From Methylorubrum aminovorans (GTDB lineage: Bacteria > Pseudomonadota > Alphaproteobacteria > Rhizobiales > Beijerinckiaceae), in NCBI RefSeq assembly GCF_022179725.1, contig NZ_BPRC01000015.1, positions 55,287 through 119,286 of the forward strand: a DNA stretch of 64,000 bases. Direction: 5' to 3'. The notes under the pieces are model-generated. The model saw only the letters and a program-made list of their open reading frames with translations. It was not told the DNA's origin and searched no databases. The position numbers were made by a program, and so were the translations under genes. Positions 34,872-43,397 of the stretch are shown piece after piece. Every line of letters begins with the position of its first letter. Positions within the stretch are counted from its first letter, which is position 1.

Positions 34872-34948
34872 GGGACCGGCATTCCACGGATGGGCAGGAC
34901 GGAAGAGGCTGACGTGCAGCCGTCACAAGGGCAGAGCACGGATTCGAT

Positions 34949-35075
34949 CCCATTCACGCCCTCATCCTGAGGTGCCGCGAAGCGGCCTCGAAGGATCCTC
35001 CAGATCCCGCGTGATGGCTGGAGGATCCTTCGAGGCCCGCTGACGCGGGCACCTCAGGATGAGGGATCGAATGGG
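34949..35075. repeat. Large intergenic palindrome (REP/MITE-like)
   Basis: A long imperfect inverted repeat lies between nagZ and the SPOR gene. The left arm (about 34949-35013) contains CCTCATCCTGAGGTGC and GCCTCGAAGGATCCTCCAG; the right arm (35019-35075) contains their complements. The outer ends are CCCATTC/GAATGGG. The transcript would form a stem of about 50 bp. Sequences with the CTCATCCTGAGG and CTCGAAGGATC cores are frequent dispersed repeats in alphaproteobacteria. Confidence 0.75.
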
Positions 35076-35115
35076 ACGGTCGAAGTCGAGCCGGCTGATG
35101 CGGCGGGCTCCCGCC

Positions 35116-36567
35116 TCAGTTCTTGGCGACGAAGCACTGGCCGCCCGCGCCCTGGAGCGCGCTGCACAGGCTTGCGGCCTCGGTCTTGGCCAGCGGCCCG
35201 ACGCGGACGCGGAACAGGGTCTTGCCGTTGACCTCGGCCTGCCGGATCAGCTCGGGCTTGCCGGCGAGCTGGCTGTACTTGCCCTGCATCTCACGGAAGG
35301 CGGCTCGCGCCTCGCTCTCGCTGCCGCGCACGCCGAGCTGCACGGAGTAGCCGCTGACCGGCGCCGTGAGCGAGGCGGAGGCGGGTGCCGGCTCGGTGGT
35401 GCTGGCGGTGGTCTCGGGCGAGACGGAGGCGAGGCGCTGCGGGGCCTTCGGACGCGCGGCCGGCGCGGCGGGTGCCTCCGGCAGCGCCTCGGCGACGGGC
35501 GCCGCCGGAGCCGGAGCCGGATTCGAGGCCAGGGTGCGCGAGGGCAGCGCGGCGGGCTTCCGGGGCTCCGCCGCCGGCGTGGTGCCGCCGGAGGGATCGG
35601 GCATCGTCATGGTCGGGATCGGCGAGGCTGACGCCTGGGCTTGAGCCTGCTCGGTCTGATGCACCGGCATATCCGGTTTGACCGAGACGGTGCGCACCCG
35701 GCGCGGCTCCCCGAACAACTGGTCGGAGGGCGTGCTGCCCTGGCCGGGGGTCGCCCCGCCCTGCCCCAGCTCCGCACCTTCGCTGCGCGCAGCGGCGGTG
35801 CGGGCGGCTTGATTGACGTCGAGGGGCTGCTCCTCGCGGTTCACGATCTTGATCTGACCGTCCTTGGCATTGCGGTCGTAGATCTGCTTGTTCTGGTCGG
35901 GAATCTCGACGCCGTCGGTGGCCGTCGGCTGCACCTTCAGCGGCGTCTTGTCGGCGAGCACGGTGATCGGGCCGCTGCTGCCGCCGATGCCGTGGGTACC
36001 GCGCCAGGCCAGGGCGCCGCCGACGCAGACGGCCACCACCGCGAGGCCGGCCCCGACCTGAACGAGGCGGTTGCGGGCGCGCGGACGCTCTGCCCGGCCC
36101 GTGCGATAGCCCTCATCGGACTGGGCAAAGGCGGCCGGATCGGCCGGACCCTCGGCGTACATGCCCTGCTCGACGGAGGCGAGATACTGGTCGAAGGCGT
36201 CCGCCGGGCTCTGGGATGGGTGCTGGGACGAGCCCTGCAGCGGAGCCTGGATCTGCCCGTGTGCCGGGCCGTGCGCATCCACGAAGGTCGGCTCGACCCG
36301 CGCCGGACGGCCCGTTTCGGCTGCGCGTGGCGCCGGAGCGGAGTGTGCCGGCTGGGCCGGCGCGTCCTGGGCCGTGTTCTTCTCCCGCGCCTCCAGCAGG
36401 GCGCGGAAGGGATCGTCCTGCCCGACGATGCGGGCCAGTTCGGCGAGCGGGTCGCCCTTGGGGGCTCCCTGCGGCGCCTTCGCCCGGATCGCCTCCTGCG
36501 ACGTCTGACGCAGCTCACGCTCGAAGGCGTCGAAATCGACCGTCGCGCGCGAAGCGTGTCCCGTCAT
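35116..36567 (-). CDS. SPOR domain membrane protein
   Basis: This 483-residue bitopic protein has an acidic cytoplasmic part (about 1-165), one membrane helix (VQVGAGLAVVAVCVGGALAW, about 168-190) and a long Pro/Ala-rich periplasmic linker. The C-terminal SPOR domain (about 405-483, GYSVQLGVRGSESEARAAF to CFVAKN) binds denuded septal peptidoglycan. It lies between argS (29 bases) and nagZ, the usual alphaproteobacterial position, and is probably involved in cell division or wall remodelling. Confidence 0.9.
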   Translation of the reverse strand: MTGHASRATVDFDAFERELRQTSQEAIRAKAPQGAPKGDPLAELARIVGQDDPFRALLEAREKNTAQDAPAQPAHSAPAPRAAETGRPARVEPTFVDAHGPAHGQIQAPLQGSSQHPSQSPADAFDQYLASVEQGMYAEGPADPAAFAQSDEGYRTGRAERPRARNRLVQVGAGLAVVAVCVGGALAWRGTHGIGGSSGPITVLADKTPLKVQPTATDGVEIPDQNKQIYDRNAKDGQIKIVNREEQPLDVNQAARTAAARSEGAELGQGGATPGQGSTPSDQLFGEPRRVRTVSVKPDMPVHQTEQAQAQASASPIPTMTMPDPSGGTTPAAEPRKPAALPSRTLASNPAPAPAAPVAEALPEAPAAPAARPKAPQRLASVSPETTASTTEPAPASASLTAPVSGYSVQLGVRGSESEARAAFREMQGKYSQLAGKPELIRQAEVNGKTLFRVRVGPLAKTEAASLCSALQGAGGQCFVAKN

Positions 36568-36596
36568 GGCCTCATCCTCTCAACAGCCGTCCTCGG

Positions 36597-38366
36597 TCAC
36601 CGCATCTCGTCGGGTGCGGAGACGCCCAAAACCGCGAGGCCGGAGGCAAGAACGCCGCCCAAGGCCTCCACGAGGGCCAAGCGGGCCCGACTGGACTTTC
36701 TGTCGGTTGGATTAACAATCCGTAATTGCGGCAAGTCTTTGCCCTTATTCCAGAAACTATGAAGCGAACTGGCCGTTTCATAGAGGTAGAACGCGATTCG
36801 GTGAGGTTCGTGCGCCGACGCCGCTGATTCGAGCACCCGCGGATACTGAGCAATAAGCCGCATCATCTCGATCTCTCCGGGATCGGTGAGCAGCGCGAGG
36901 TCCGCGTCGGCGAGAAGCGCCTCGCGCGAAAAATCCTCGCCGGGCAGTGCCTCGCGGGCCTGACGCAGCACCGAGAAGCGGCGGGCGTGGCCGTACTGCA
37001 CGTAGAAGACCGGGTTGTCCTTCGACTGCTCCACGACCTTGGCGAGGTCGAAATCCAGCGTCGCGTCGTTCTTGCGGTAGAGCATCATGAAGCGGATCGC
37101 GTCGCGCCCGACCTCGTCGATGACGTCGCGCAGGGTCACGAATTCGCCGGCCCGCTTCGACATCTTCACCGGCTCGCCTGCGCGCAAAAGCCGCACGAGC
37201 TGGCACAGCTTGACGTCGAGCCGAGCCTCGCCGTCGCTGACCGCCTTCACTGCCGCCTGCATGCGCTTGACGTAGCCGCCATGGTCGGCCCCGAGCACGT
37301 CGATGAGCTCGTTGGCGCCGCGCAGCCACTTGTCGCGGTGATAGGCGATGTCCGAGGCGAAGTAGGTGTAGGAGCCGTCGGACTTCAGCAGCGGCCGGTC
37401 CACGTCGTCGCCGAACTGGGTCGAGCGGAACAGGGTCTGCTCCCGGTCCTCCCAATCCTCGGGCAACTGCCCCTTGGGCGGCGGCAGGCGCCCCTCGTAG
37501 ACGAGGCCTTTTTCGCGCAGCGCCTCGAGCAGTTCCGCGACCCGGTTGCTCCCCTGGTCGCCGTTTCCGCCCTGGAGCGTGGCTTCGGAAAAGAACACGT
37601 CGTGGCGGATGCCGATCGCCGCAAGATCCGCTCGGATCGTGTCCATCATCGCGTCGATGGCGAAGCGGCGTACCAGCGGCAGCCACTCGTGCTCGGGCCG
37701 GTCGAGCAGCGCCCGGCCGTGCGTCTGCGCCAGCTTCTCGCCCACCGGCTTGAGGTAGTCGCCCGGATAGAGCCCCTCGGGGATCGTGATCGTTTCGCCG
37801 AGCGCCTCGCGGTAGCGCAGGAAGGCCGAGCGGGCGAGCACATCGACCTGCGCACCGGCATCGTTGATGTAGTACTCGCGCGTCACCGGCCGGCCGGCGG
37901 CGGCGAGCAGGTTGGCGAGCGCGTCGCCGAACACCGCACCGCGCCCGTGGCCGACATGCATCGGCCCGGTCGGGTTGGCCGAGACGTACTCGATGTTGAC
38001 CGGGCCGCCCGGCATGTGTCCGCGCCCGAAATCCTCGCCCTCGCGGAGCGCAGCCCGGATCACCTCGTGAAATACCTCCGGCGCGAGCCGCAGGTTGATG
38101 AAGCCTGGCCCCGCCACGCTCGCCTCGACGATGCGCGGATCGCTGCGCAGCGCCTCGGCCAGCGCCTCGCCGAGCGCCTTCGGGTTCTGCTTCGCCTCCT
38201 TGGCCAGCACCAGGGCGGCGTTGGTGGCGAGATCGCCGTGCGACGGGTCGCGCGGCGGCTCGACCACCACGCGCGACAGGTCGAGCCCCTCGGGCAGCCC
38301 GCCGGAGCGGGTAAGCGATTCGAGCGCCTCGCGCACGCGCGTCTCGAAGAGGGCGAAGATGTTCAT
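36597..38366 (-). CDS. argS: Arginyl-tRNA synthetase
   Basis: This 589-residue class I synthetase charges tRNA-Arg. Visible are the N-terminal Add-1 domain, the HIGH-type motif HVGHGRGAVFGD, the KMSK loop VKMSKRAGEFVTL and the anticodon-binding C-terminal helical domain (HRIAFYLYETASSLHSFWN). Length is normal. The last roughly 170 bases of coding sequence (about 36700-36870) use unusually A/T-rich codons for this genome, unlike the rest of the gene. Confidence 0.97.
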   Translation of the reverse strand: MNIFALFETRVREALESLTRSGGLPEGLDLSRVVVEPPRDPSHGDLATNAALVLAKEAKQNPKALGEALAEALRSDPRIVEASVAGPGFINLRLAPEVFHEVIRAALREGEDFGRGHMPGGPVNIEYVSANPTGPMHVGHGRGAVFGDALANLLAAAGRPVTREYYINDAGAQVDVLARSAFLRYREALGETITIPEGLYPGDYLKPVGEKLAQTHGRALLDRPEHEWLPLVRRFAIDAMMDTIRADLAAIGIRHDVFFSEATLQGGNGDQGSNRVAELLEALREKGLVYEGRLPPPKGQLPEDWEDREQTLFRSTQFGDDVDRPLLKSDGSYTYFASDIAYHRDKWLRGANELIDVLGADHGGYVKRMQAAVKAVSDGEARLDVKLCQLVRLLRAGEPVKMSKRAGEFVTLRDVIDEVGRDAIRFMMLYRKNDATLDFDLAKVVEQSKDNPVFYVQYGHARRFSVLRQAREALPGEDFSREALLADADLALLTDPGEIEMMRLIAQYPRVLESAASAHEPHRIAFYLYETASSLHSFWNKGKDLPQLRIVNPTDRKSSRARLALVEALGGVLASGLAVLGVSAPDEMR

Positions 38367-38457
38367 GGGGCTCAGGTGTTCGTCGTTTCAGCGTGCCGGC
38401 CGGCTCGCGCGTCGGGCGGCCGGCGTCGGGGCGGCATAGCAATGGCGGGCGGGAGTG

Positions 38458-38919
38458 TCACGGCACCGGAGGAGTGTCGGCCGCGAGTTCCGTCAGCACC
38501 GCCCGCAGCCGCTCCGGCAGCGGCGCCGGCCGGCGGGTCTCTCGATCGACGTAGACATGGACGAAATGCCCCTGCGCGGCCGCCTCCCCGTCATCATCGC
38601 GAAAGATCGCGATCTCGTAGCGCACGCTGGTGCGGCCGAGATGGGCCACCCGCACGCCGGCGGTGATGCGGTCGGGGAAGGCGACGGACGCGAAGTAGCG
38701 GCAGCCGGTCTCCACCACGAGGCCGATGACCGGCGAGCGGGCGATGTCGAGGGCGCCCGCCTCCACCAGGATCCCGTTCACCGCCGTGTCGAAGAAGGCG
38801 TAGTAGACGACGTTGTTGACGTGCCCGTAGACGTCGTTGTCGCCCCAACGCGTCGTCAGCGGCACGAGCCGGGGATAGGCGGCGCGGGTCTCGCGCGGGG
38901 CTCGGTGTTCGGCGCTCAA
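38458..38919 (-). CDS. Hotdog-fold acyl-CoA thioesterase
   Basis: This 153-residue 4HBT-family protein carries the signature TTRWGDNDVYGHVNNVVYYAFFDTAVNG with the catalytic Asp, and the closing FVHVYVDRETRRPAPLP. Such YbgC/FadM-like enzymes hydrolyse acyl-CoA or 4-hydroxybenzoyl-CoA-type thioesters. The TTG at 38919 has GGAGG upstream and gives the family length; the longer frame to 39231 is not supported. The gene is divergent from the glycine-rich protein at 39060. Confidence 0.82.
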   Translation of the reverse strand: MSAEHRAPRETRAAYPRLVPLTTRWGDNDVYGHVNNVVYYAFFDTAVNGILVEAGALDIARSPVIGLVVETGCRYFASVAFPDRITAGVRVAHLGRTSVRYEIAIFRDDDGEAAAQGHFVHVYVDRETRRPAPLPERLRAVLTELAADTPPVP

Positions 38920-39059
38920 TCGATCCTCCGCAAACGGTCGTCCGGTCCCAATCCCTCGTCGCCGCGGGGACAACGCTTCCTCTCGGTAGAATGCAGCGTT
39001 GCACGCAGCGCGCGAATGGCGGCGTTGTCGAGGGTGAGATCCCCTATGGAGGCCACCCG

Positions 39060-39575
39060 ATGAAGTGCTTCGCCCTCGCCGCCACGGCTCTTTCCGCCCT
39101 CGCCGCCACGGCTCTTTCCGCCCTCGTCCTCGCTCTCGCAACGGCCGAGGCCCGCGATTTCGGCGGTCATGGCGGCTATGTCGGCGGCGGCCGTTCCCAT
39201 GGCGTCTACGGCCATCACGGCTACGGCGCACGCTTCGGTCATGCCGGCCGAGTCGGCGGCTATCGCGGCGGGTTCGCCGGATACCGTCACGGTTTCGCGC
39301 ATCGCGGCTTCGGCGATCGGGGCGGTTACGGATACCGTGGCTACGCCGCGCGCGGCTTCTACGGCCGCGGATACGGCTACGGCCGAGGTGTCGGGGTCGG
39401 CCTCGCGGGGGCCGGGATCGGTCTGGGCCTGGGTCTCGCCGGGGGCGCGCTGACGGGCAGCTACGGCGGCTACGCGGCGCCGGCCTACGGCTACAGCTAT
39501 GGCTACGCGCCCGTCACCACCGGCTACGCCCCGCTCTACAACACAGGCTACGGCTTGAACTGCGTCTGCGACTGA
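39060..39575 (+). CDS. Exported glycine/tyrosine-rich protein
   Basis: This 171-residue protein has a Sec signal peptide (about 1-31, ending ATAEA). The rest is a low-complexity region of Gly, Tyr, Arg and His repeats (GYGYRGYAARGF, YGGYAAPAYGYSYGYAP). A glycine-rich helix-like stretch (GLAGAGIGLGLGLAGG) may insert in a membrane. The last residues are CVCD. GGAGG precedes the ATG. A 24-base tandem duplication lies within the signal-peptide region. Function is unknown; similar proteins are common in Methylobacterium-type genomes. Confidence 0.8.
   Translation: MKCFALAATALSALAATALSALVLALATAEARDFGGHGGYVGGGRSHGVYGHHGYGARFGHAGRVGGYRGGFAGYRHGFAHRGFGDRGGYGYRGYAARGFYGRGYGYGRGVGVGLAGAGIGLGLGLAGGALTGSYGGYAAPAYGYSYGYAPVTTGYAPLYNTGYGLNCVCD
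39072..39119 (+). repeat. 24-bp tandem duplication in signal peptide
   Basis: A 24-base unit encoding ALAATALS is present twice, at 39072-39095 and 39096-39119, inside the signal peptide of the Gly/Tyr-rich protein. It lengthens the hydrophobic core without shifting the frame. Confidence 0.85.
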
Positions 39576-39602
39576 CGGGCATTCGACGCCGCCGACGGGG
39601 CC

Positions 39603-40856
39603 TCACGGCTCCGTCAGCGGCAGCCCTCGGCTCGGCGGGCTCCAGTGCAGGTTGGGCGTCACCGGGAACAGCCTGCCGTGTTCGAGCACCGCATAGGTGT
39701 CGGTCATGCCGGCAATGTAGTCGGCGATGCGCCGGGCGATGCGGGCCTCGCTGGCATTCTCCAGGCCCTCCGACCATTCCGCCGGCATCCGCGCGGGATC
39801 GGTGCGGAAGGCCGAGAAGAGGTCGCCGACGATGGTCGCGGCCTTGGCGCGCACCGCCATCACCTCGAAATGGCGGTACATCCGCGCAAAAAGGAAGCGC
39901 TTGATGTCGGCATCCGCCGTCGCGATGGCGGGCGAGAAGGCGATCACCGGCTCGGAGGCTGCGCGGATGTCGCCGACGCTGCCCGGCGCCAGCCTGGCGA
40001 GGCGCGCCTCGCTTTCGCGGATCACGTCCTCCACGAAGCGGGTGATGACGCGCCGCGCCAGTTCGTGGATTTTTCGCGACGGCTCCAGGCCGGGATGCAG
40101 GGCGTCGATCTCGTCGAGCAGCCCTTTGAGGAACGGCACCGTGGCGAGGTCGGCGAGGTCGAACAGCCCGGCCCGCAGGCCGTCGTCGAGGTCGTGGGCG
40201 TCGTAGGCGATGTCGTCGGCGAGCGCGGCGGCCTGCGCCTCCGGACCGGCGAAGCGCGACAATTCGAGGTCGTTGCCGGCGTTGTACTCCAGCACCGCCG
40301 CCGGGATGCCGCTCTCGGCGTAGCGCCGGACTGGTGCGCCCGATGCGTCGAGGAGCGGGCCGTTGTGCTTGACCAGGCCCTCCAGCGTCTCCCAGGTCAG
40401 GTTGAGCCCATCGAAGCCGGCATAGCGCCGCTCCAGCCGAGTGACGATGCGCAGCGCCTGGGCGTTGTGGTCGAAGCCGCCGTAAGCGGCCATGCAGGCG
40501 TGCAGCGCGTCCTCGCCGGTATGGCCGAAGCAGGTGTGGCCGAGGTCGTGGCTGAGCGCCAACGCCTCGGCGAGATCCTCGTCGAGGCCGAGCGCGCGGG
40601 CCAGCGCCCGGGCGATCTGGCTCACTTCCAGGCTGTGGGTGAGCCGAGTGCGGTAATGGTCGCCCTCGTGATGCACGAAGACCTGGGTCTTGTGCTTGAG
40701 CCGCCGGAAGGCGGTGGAGTGGATGATCCGGTCACGGTCGCGCTGGAAGTCGCTGCGGGTCGGCGAGAACGCCTCGGGGATCAGGCGCCCGCGGGTCGCC
40801 GCCGGATCGGTGGCGTAGGGCGCCCGCCAGCGCTCGCCGTTCTGCCGCACCTGCAC
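39603..40856 (-). CDS. dgt: dGTP triphosphohydrolase-like protein
   Basis: This 417-residue HD-superfamily phosphohydrolase has the dGTPase-like segments RDRDRIIHSTAFRRLKHKTQVF, RTRLTHSLEVSQIARALAR and the HD pair in LSHDLGHTCFGHTGEDAL. DDIAYDAHDLDDGL follows. It hydrolyses dNTPs to nucleosides and triphosphate. The GTG at 40856 has GGGGA upstream; a longer frame to 40952 adds a basic non-homologous tail. It is divergent from erpA, sharing a 127-base promoter gap. Confidence 0.9.
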   Translation of the reverse strand: MQVRQNGERWRAPYATDPAATRGRLIPEAFSPTRSDFQRDRDRIIHSTAFRRLKHKTQVFVHHEGDHYRTRLTHSLEVSQIARALARALGLDEDLAEALALSHDLGHTCFGHTGEDALHACMAAYGGFDHNAQALRIVTRLERRYAGFDGLNLTWETLEGLVKHNGPLLDASGAPVRRYAESGIPAAVLEYNAGNDLELSRFAGPEAQAAALADDIAYDAHDLDDGLRAGLFDLADLATVPFLKGLLDEIDALHPGLEPSRKIHELARRVITRFVEDVIRESEARLARLAPGSVGDIRAASEPVIAFSPAIATADADIKRFLFARMYRHFEVMAVRAKAATIVGDLFSAFRTDPARMPAEWSEGLENASEARIARRIADYIAGMTDTYAVLEHGRLFPVTPNLHWSPPSRGLPLTEP

Positions 40857-40983
40857 AGTCGATCCCCTTTCTCGCCGCGTTGCGGCCGGCCCTCGCGCCT
40901 CATATCTTGTGTGGTGCGACGCCCGCGGCAATCGCGGGCGCTCGCCCTTCATGACACCGGTTTACGAACGGGGCCGTACCACG

Positions 40984-41310
40984 ATGGCCGACATCATCCT
41001 CACTGCCCGCGCCGCCAAGCGCATCAACGAGATCATGGGCTCCGAGCCCCCCGGCTCGTCGCTGCGCATCAGCGTCAACGGCGGCGGCTGCTCGGGCTTC
41101 TCCTACGCCTTCGACATCACCCGCGCCCGTGAGGGCGACGACATCGTGATCGAGCGCGATGGCGCCACCGTGCTCGTCGATCCGGTCTCGCTCGAATATA
41201 TGGGCGGCGCGACCATCGATTTCGTGAACGACCTGATCGGCCAGTCCTTCAAGATCGAGAACCCGCTGGCAACGGCGTCCTGCGGCTGCGGCACCTCCTT
41301 CGCGATCTGA
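40984..41310 (+). CDS. erpA: Iron-sulfur cluster insertion protein ErpA
   Basis: This 108-residue A-type carrier (HesB/IscA family) has its three cluster-ligand cysteines in GGGCSGFSY and SCGCGTSF. ErpA-type carriers deliver 4Fe-4S clusters to apo-enzymes. MADIILTARAAKRINEI at 40984 is the standard N-terminus; the in-frame extension from 40909 is upstream DNA. The position beside dgt is the common alphaproteobacterial arrangement. Confidence 0.93.
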   Translation: MADIILTARAAKRINEIMGSEPPGSSLRISVNGGGCSGFSYAFDITRAREGDDIVIERDGATVLVDPVSLEYMGGATIDFVNDLIGQSFKIENPLATASCGCGTSFAI

Positions 41311-41447
41311 GGCGGCGTGATCGAATACGGGAGGCGAAGCGTCCGCCGCGTGGCGCGGCCGCAATTGCCAGGCCTGTGGAAAACCGGCAGGGATGGACGC
41401 CTCACGGTCCATCCCGCTCTCCCGCCAGCCTGCGATCCAACCCAGCC

Positions 41448-43346
41448 ATGACGTCATCGACGCGCCGTCCCGTCCTCATGCGGGCACTGCTCGCCTCGGC
41501 CTGCGCGGTGGCGCTGCTGACAGGGCCCGTGCCATCGGCGCCGGCCATCGCGCAGGAAGCGGCCTCCGCCGTCCAGGATCTCGTCCTCGACAACGTGAGC
41601 CTCGCCTTCGGCGACACGCTCGTCACCGCTCCAAAGGTGACGGTGAGCGGCACGCGCCTGTCGCGTGACGACCTGCTCGCGATCCTCAAGGCCGATGCCA
41701 AGGACGGCAAAGATCCCAAAGAGTCCTGGCCCGCCCGGCTCCAGCGCCTCGATGCCGGCAGCCTCACCATGCCGGAACTGCGGGTCGAGCGTCGGGACGG
41801 CGAGAAACGGCAGGTGGTGACCTATCGCGAGGTAACGGCGCGGACGATTCGCGCCGGGCGCATCAGTGAGTTGACCGCGGCCGGCGCGACGCTCTCCGTC
41901 GAGGGCGCGCCGCAGTCGGGCAGCGGCAGCTACGGCCGGATCCGTGCCGAGGAGGTCGATCTCACCGCGCTGGCGCGCCTGTACAGCGAGGCCGGAAACG
42001 CGGGCAGCCCGTTCCAGCGCCTTTACGCGGCTCTGTCCGTCGAGAGCATCGCCTTCATCGATGAGCGCGGCACCACGGTGTCGATCGCCCGCCTGACCGG
42101 CCGCGACCTCGCCGGACGCCAGACGCCGGCGACCTGGCGCGGCGCCGTCGAGGCCCTGGGCGACGGCGGCCTCGCCGAGGACGACCGGGCCAAGCGCGCC
42201 CGCGCCGCCGGCCTGCTCGCGGATCTCGCCGAATCGGTCTCCGTCGGCAGCCTGGAGGCGACGGGCCTGACGGTGAAGGAGGTGAAGGGCGAGGACCCGC
42301 TCTCCTTCAGCATCGGCCGCATGAGCTACGCAGGCGGAACCGAGGCCGGGATCACGCTGGCCGAGATCGGCTTCGGCGCCAAGGAGGCGCAGGGCAAGGT
42401 CGGGCGCCTCACGCTCACCGGCTTCTCCCTCGAACCGACCATCGCCGCCCTGCGCCGCCTCTCCCAGGTGCCGCCCGCTGCCGACAAGACCCTGCCGAAG
42501 GGTGCCGCCCCAGCGCCGGACCTGCAGGAGGCGGAACTGCGCCGCCTGACGCCGGTCATCGGTACGCTGACCCTGTCCGATCTCGGGCTCGATCTCGCCC
42601 AGGCGGGCACGGTGCCTGGACCCGTCGTTTCGGGCGATCCGCTCAAGGCACCGAAGCTGATTGCGCTCCCGCCGCTCCGGATCGGCCTGCGCGGCGCCAG
42701 CATGAGCTTCGGGCCGCCGAAGGACGGCGTGCCGACGCAAACCCGCTTCAGCCTGACCGGCCTCACCCTGCCGGCCTCCGCCGTCGAGGGCGTGCCCGGC
42801 CTCGGCTCCCTCGGCCTCTACGGCTATCGCGACCTCGACCTCGATGCCACAGCCGACACCGCATGGAATGAGGACAGCCGGGAGCTGAGCTTCAAGGAGC
42901 TGTCGCTCTCCGGCAAGGATATGGGCCGCCTCCACCTCAACGCCACGCTCGGCGGCATCGGCCCCGAAGTGTTCGATCCGGATGCCGCGGTGTCGGGCTT
43001 CGCCATGCTCTCGGCCACCGCCAAGGCGCTCGACCTGACGCTGGAGAATGGCGGCCTGTTCGAGCGTTTCATCGACGCCCAGGCCAAAGTGCTGAGCCTC
43101 AAACCCGACGAGCTGCGGAAGGAATACGTCACGGCCAGCGTGATCGGCGTGCCGGTGATCCTCGGCAACTCGGCCGCCGCCAAGGCGATCGGCGCGGCGA
43201 TGGGCAAGTTCGTCGCCAAGCCCGGCACCCTCTCGATCAGCGCCAAGGCGAAGAACGGCGAGGGCCTCGGCATGGTCGATGTCAGCACCGCCCCGACCCC
43301 GGCGGCAGTGCTCGACAAGCTCGAAGTGAACGCCAAGGCCGAGTAG
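41448..43346 (+). CDS. Large exported protein of unknown function
   Basis: This 632-residue protein has a signal peptide (about 1-36, ending PAIAQ). The mature part is long, with Leu/Asp/Gly-rich beta-type repeats (LVLDNVSLAFGDTLVTAPKVTV, LTLSDLGLDLAQAG, SLEATGLTVKEVKGED). The pattern recalls large periplasmic beta-repeat proteins of the AsmA kind, but I do not recognise a family. There are no cysteines or catalytic motifs. The start at 41448 places the signal peptide properly; ATG at 41478 is an alternative. It is convergent with the RlpA gene. Confidence 0.75.
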   Translation: MTSSTRRPVLMRALLASACAVALLTGPVPSAPAIAQEAASAVQDLVLDNVSLAFGDTLVTAPKVTVSGTRLSRDDLLAILKADAKDGKDPKESWPARLQRLDAGSLTMPELRVERRDGEKRQVVTYREVTARTIRAGRISELTAAGATLSVEGAPQSGSGSYGRIRAEEVDLTALARLYSEAGNAGSPFQRLYAALSVESIAFIDERGTTVSIARLTGRDLAGRQTPATWRGAVEALGDGGLAEDDRAKRARAAGLLADLAESVSVGSLEATGLTVKEVKGEDPLSFSIGRMSYAGGTEAGITLAEIGFGAKEAQGKVGRLTLTGFSLEPTIAALRRLSQVPPAADKTLPKGAAPAPDLQEAELRRLTPVIGTLTLSDLGLDLAQAGTVPGPVVSGDPLKAPKLIALPPLRIGLRGASMSFGPPKDGVPTQTRFSLTGLTLPASAVEGVPGLGSLGLYGYRDLDLDATADTAWNEDSRELSFKELSLSGKDMGRLHLNATLGGIGPEVFDPDAAVSGFAMLSATAKALDLTLENGGLFERFIDAQAKVLSLKPDELRKEYVTASVIGVPVILGNSAAAKAIGAAMGKFVAKPGTLSISAKAKNGEGLGMVDVSTAPTPAAVLDKLEVNAKAE

Positions 43347-43397
43347 TCGTTTCGGGTCGGCGCACCGCATCGGCACGCCGCCCGAAGCGGGGCGGCG

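Noticed and set aside
41454..43376. 640-codon minus-strand frame
   Set aside because: Antisense of the exported protein with a signal peptide; translation looks like GC-rich noise.
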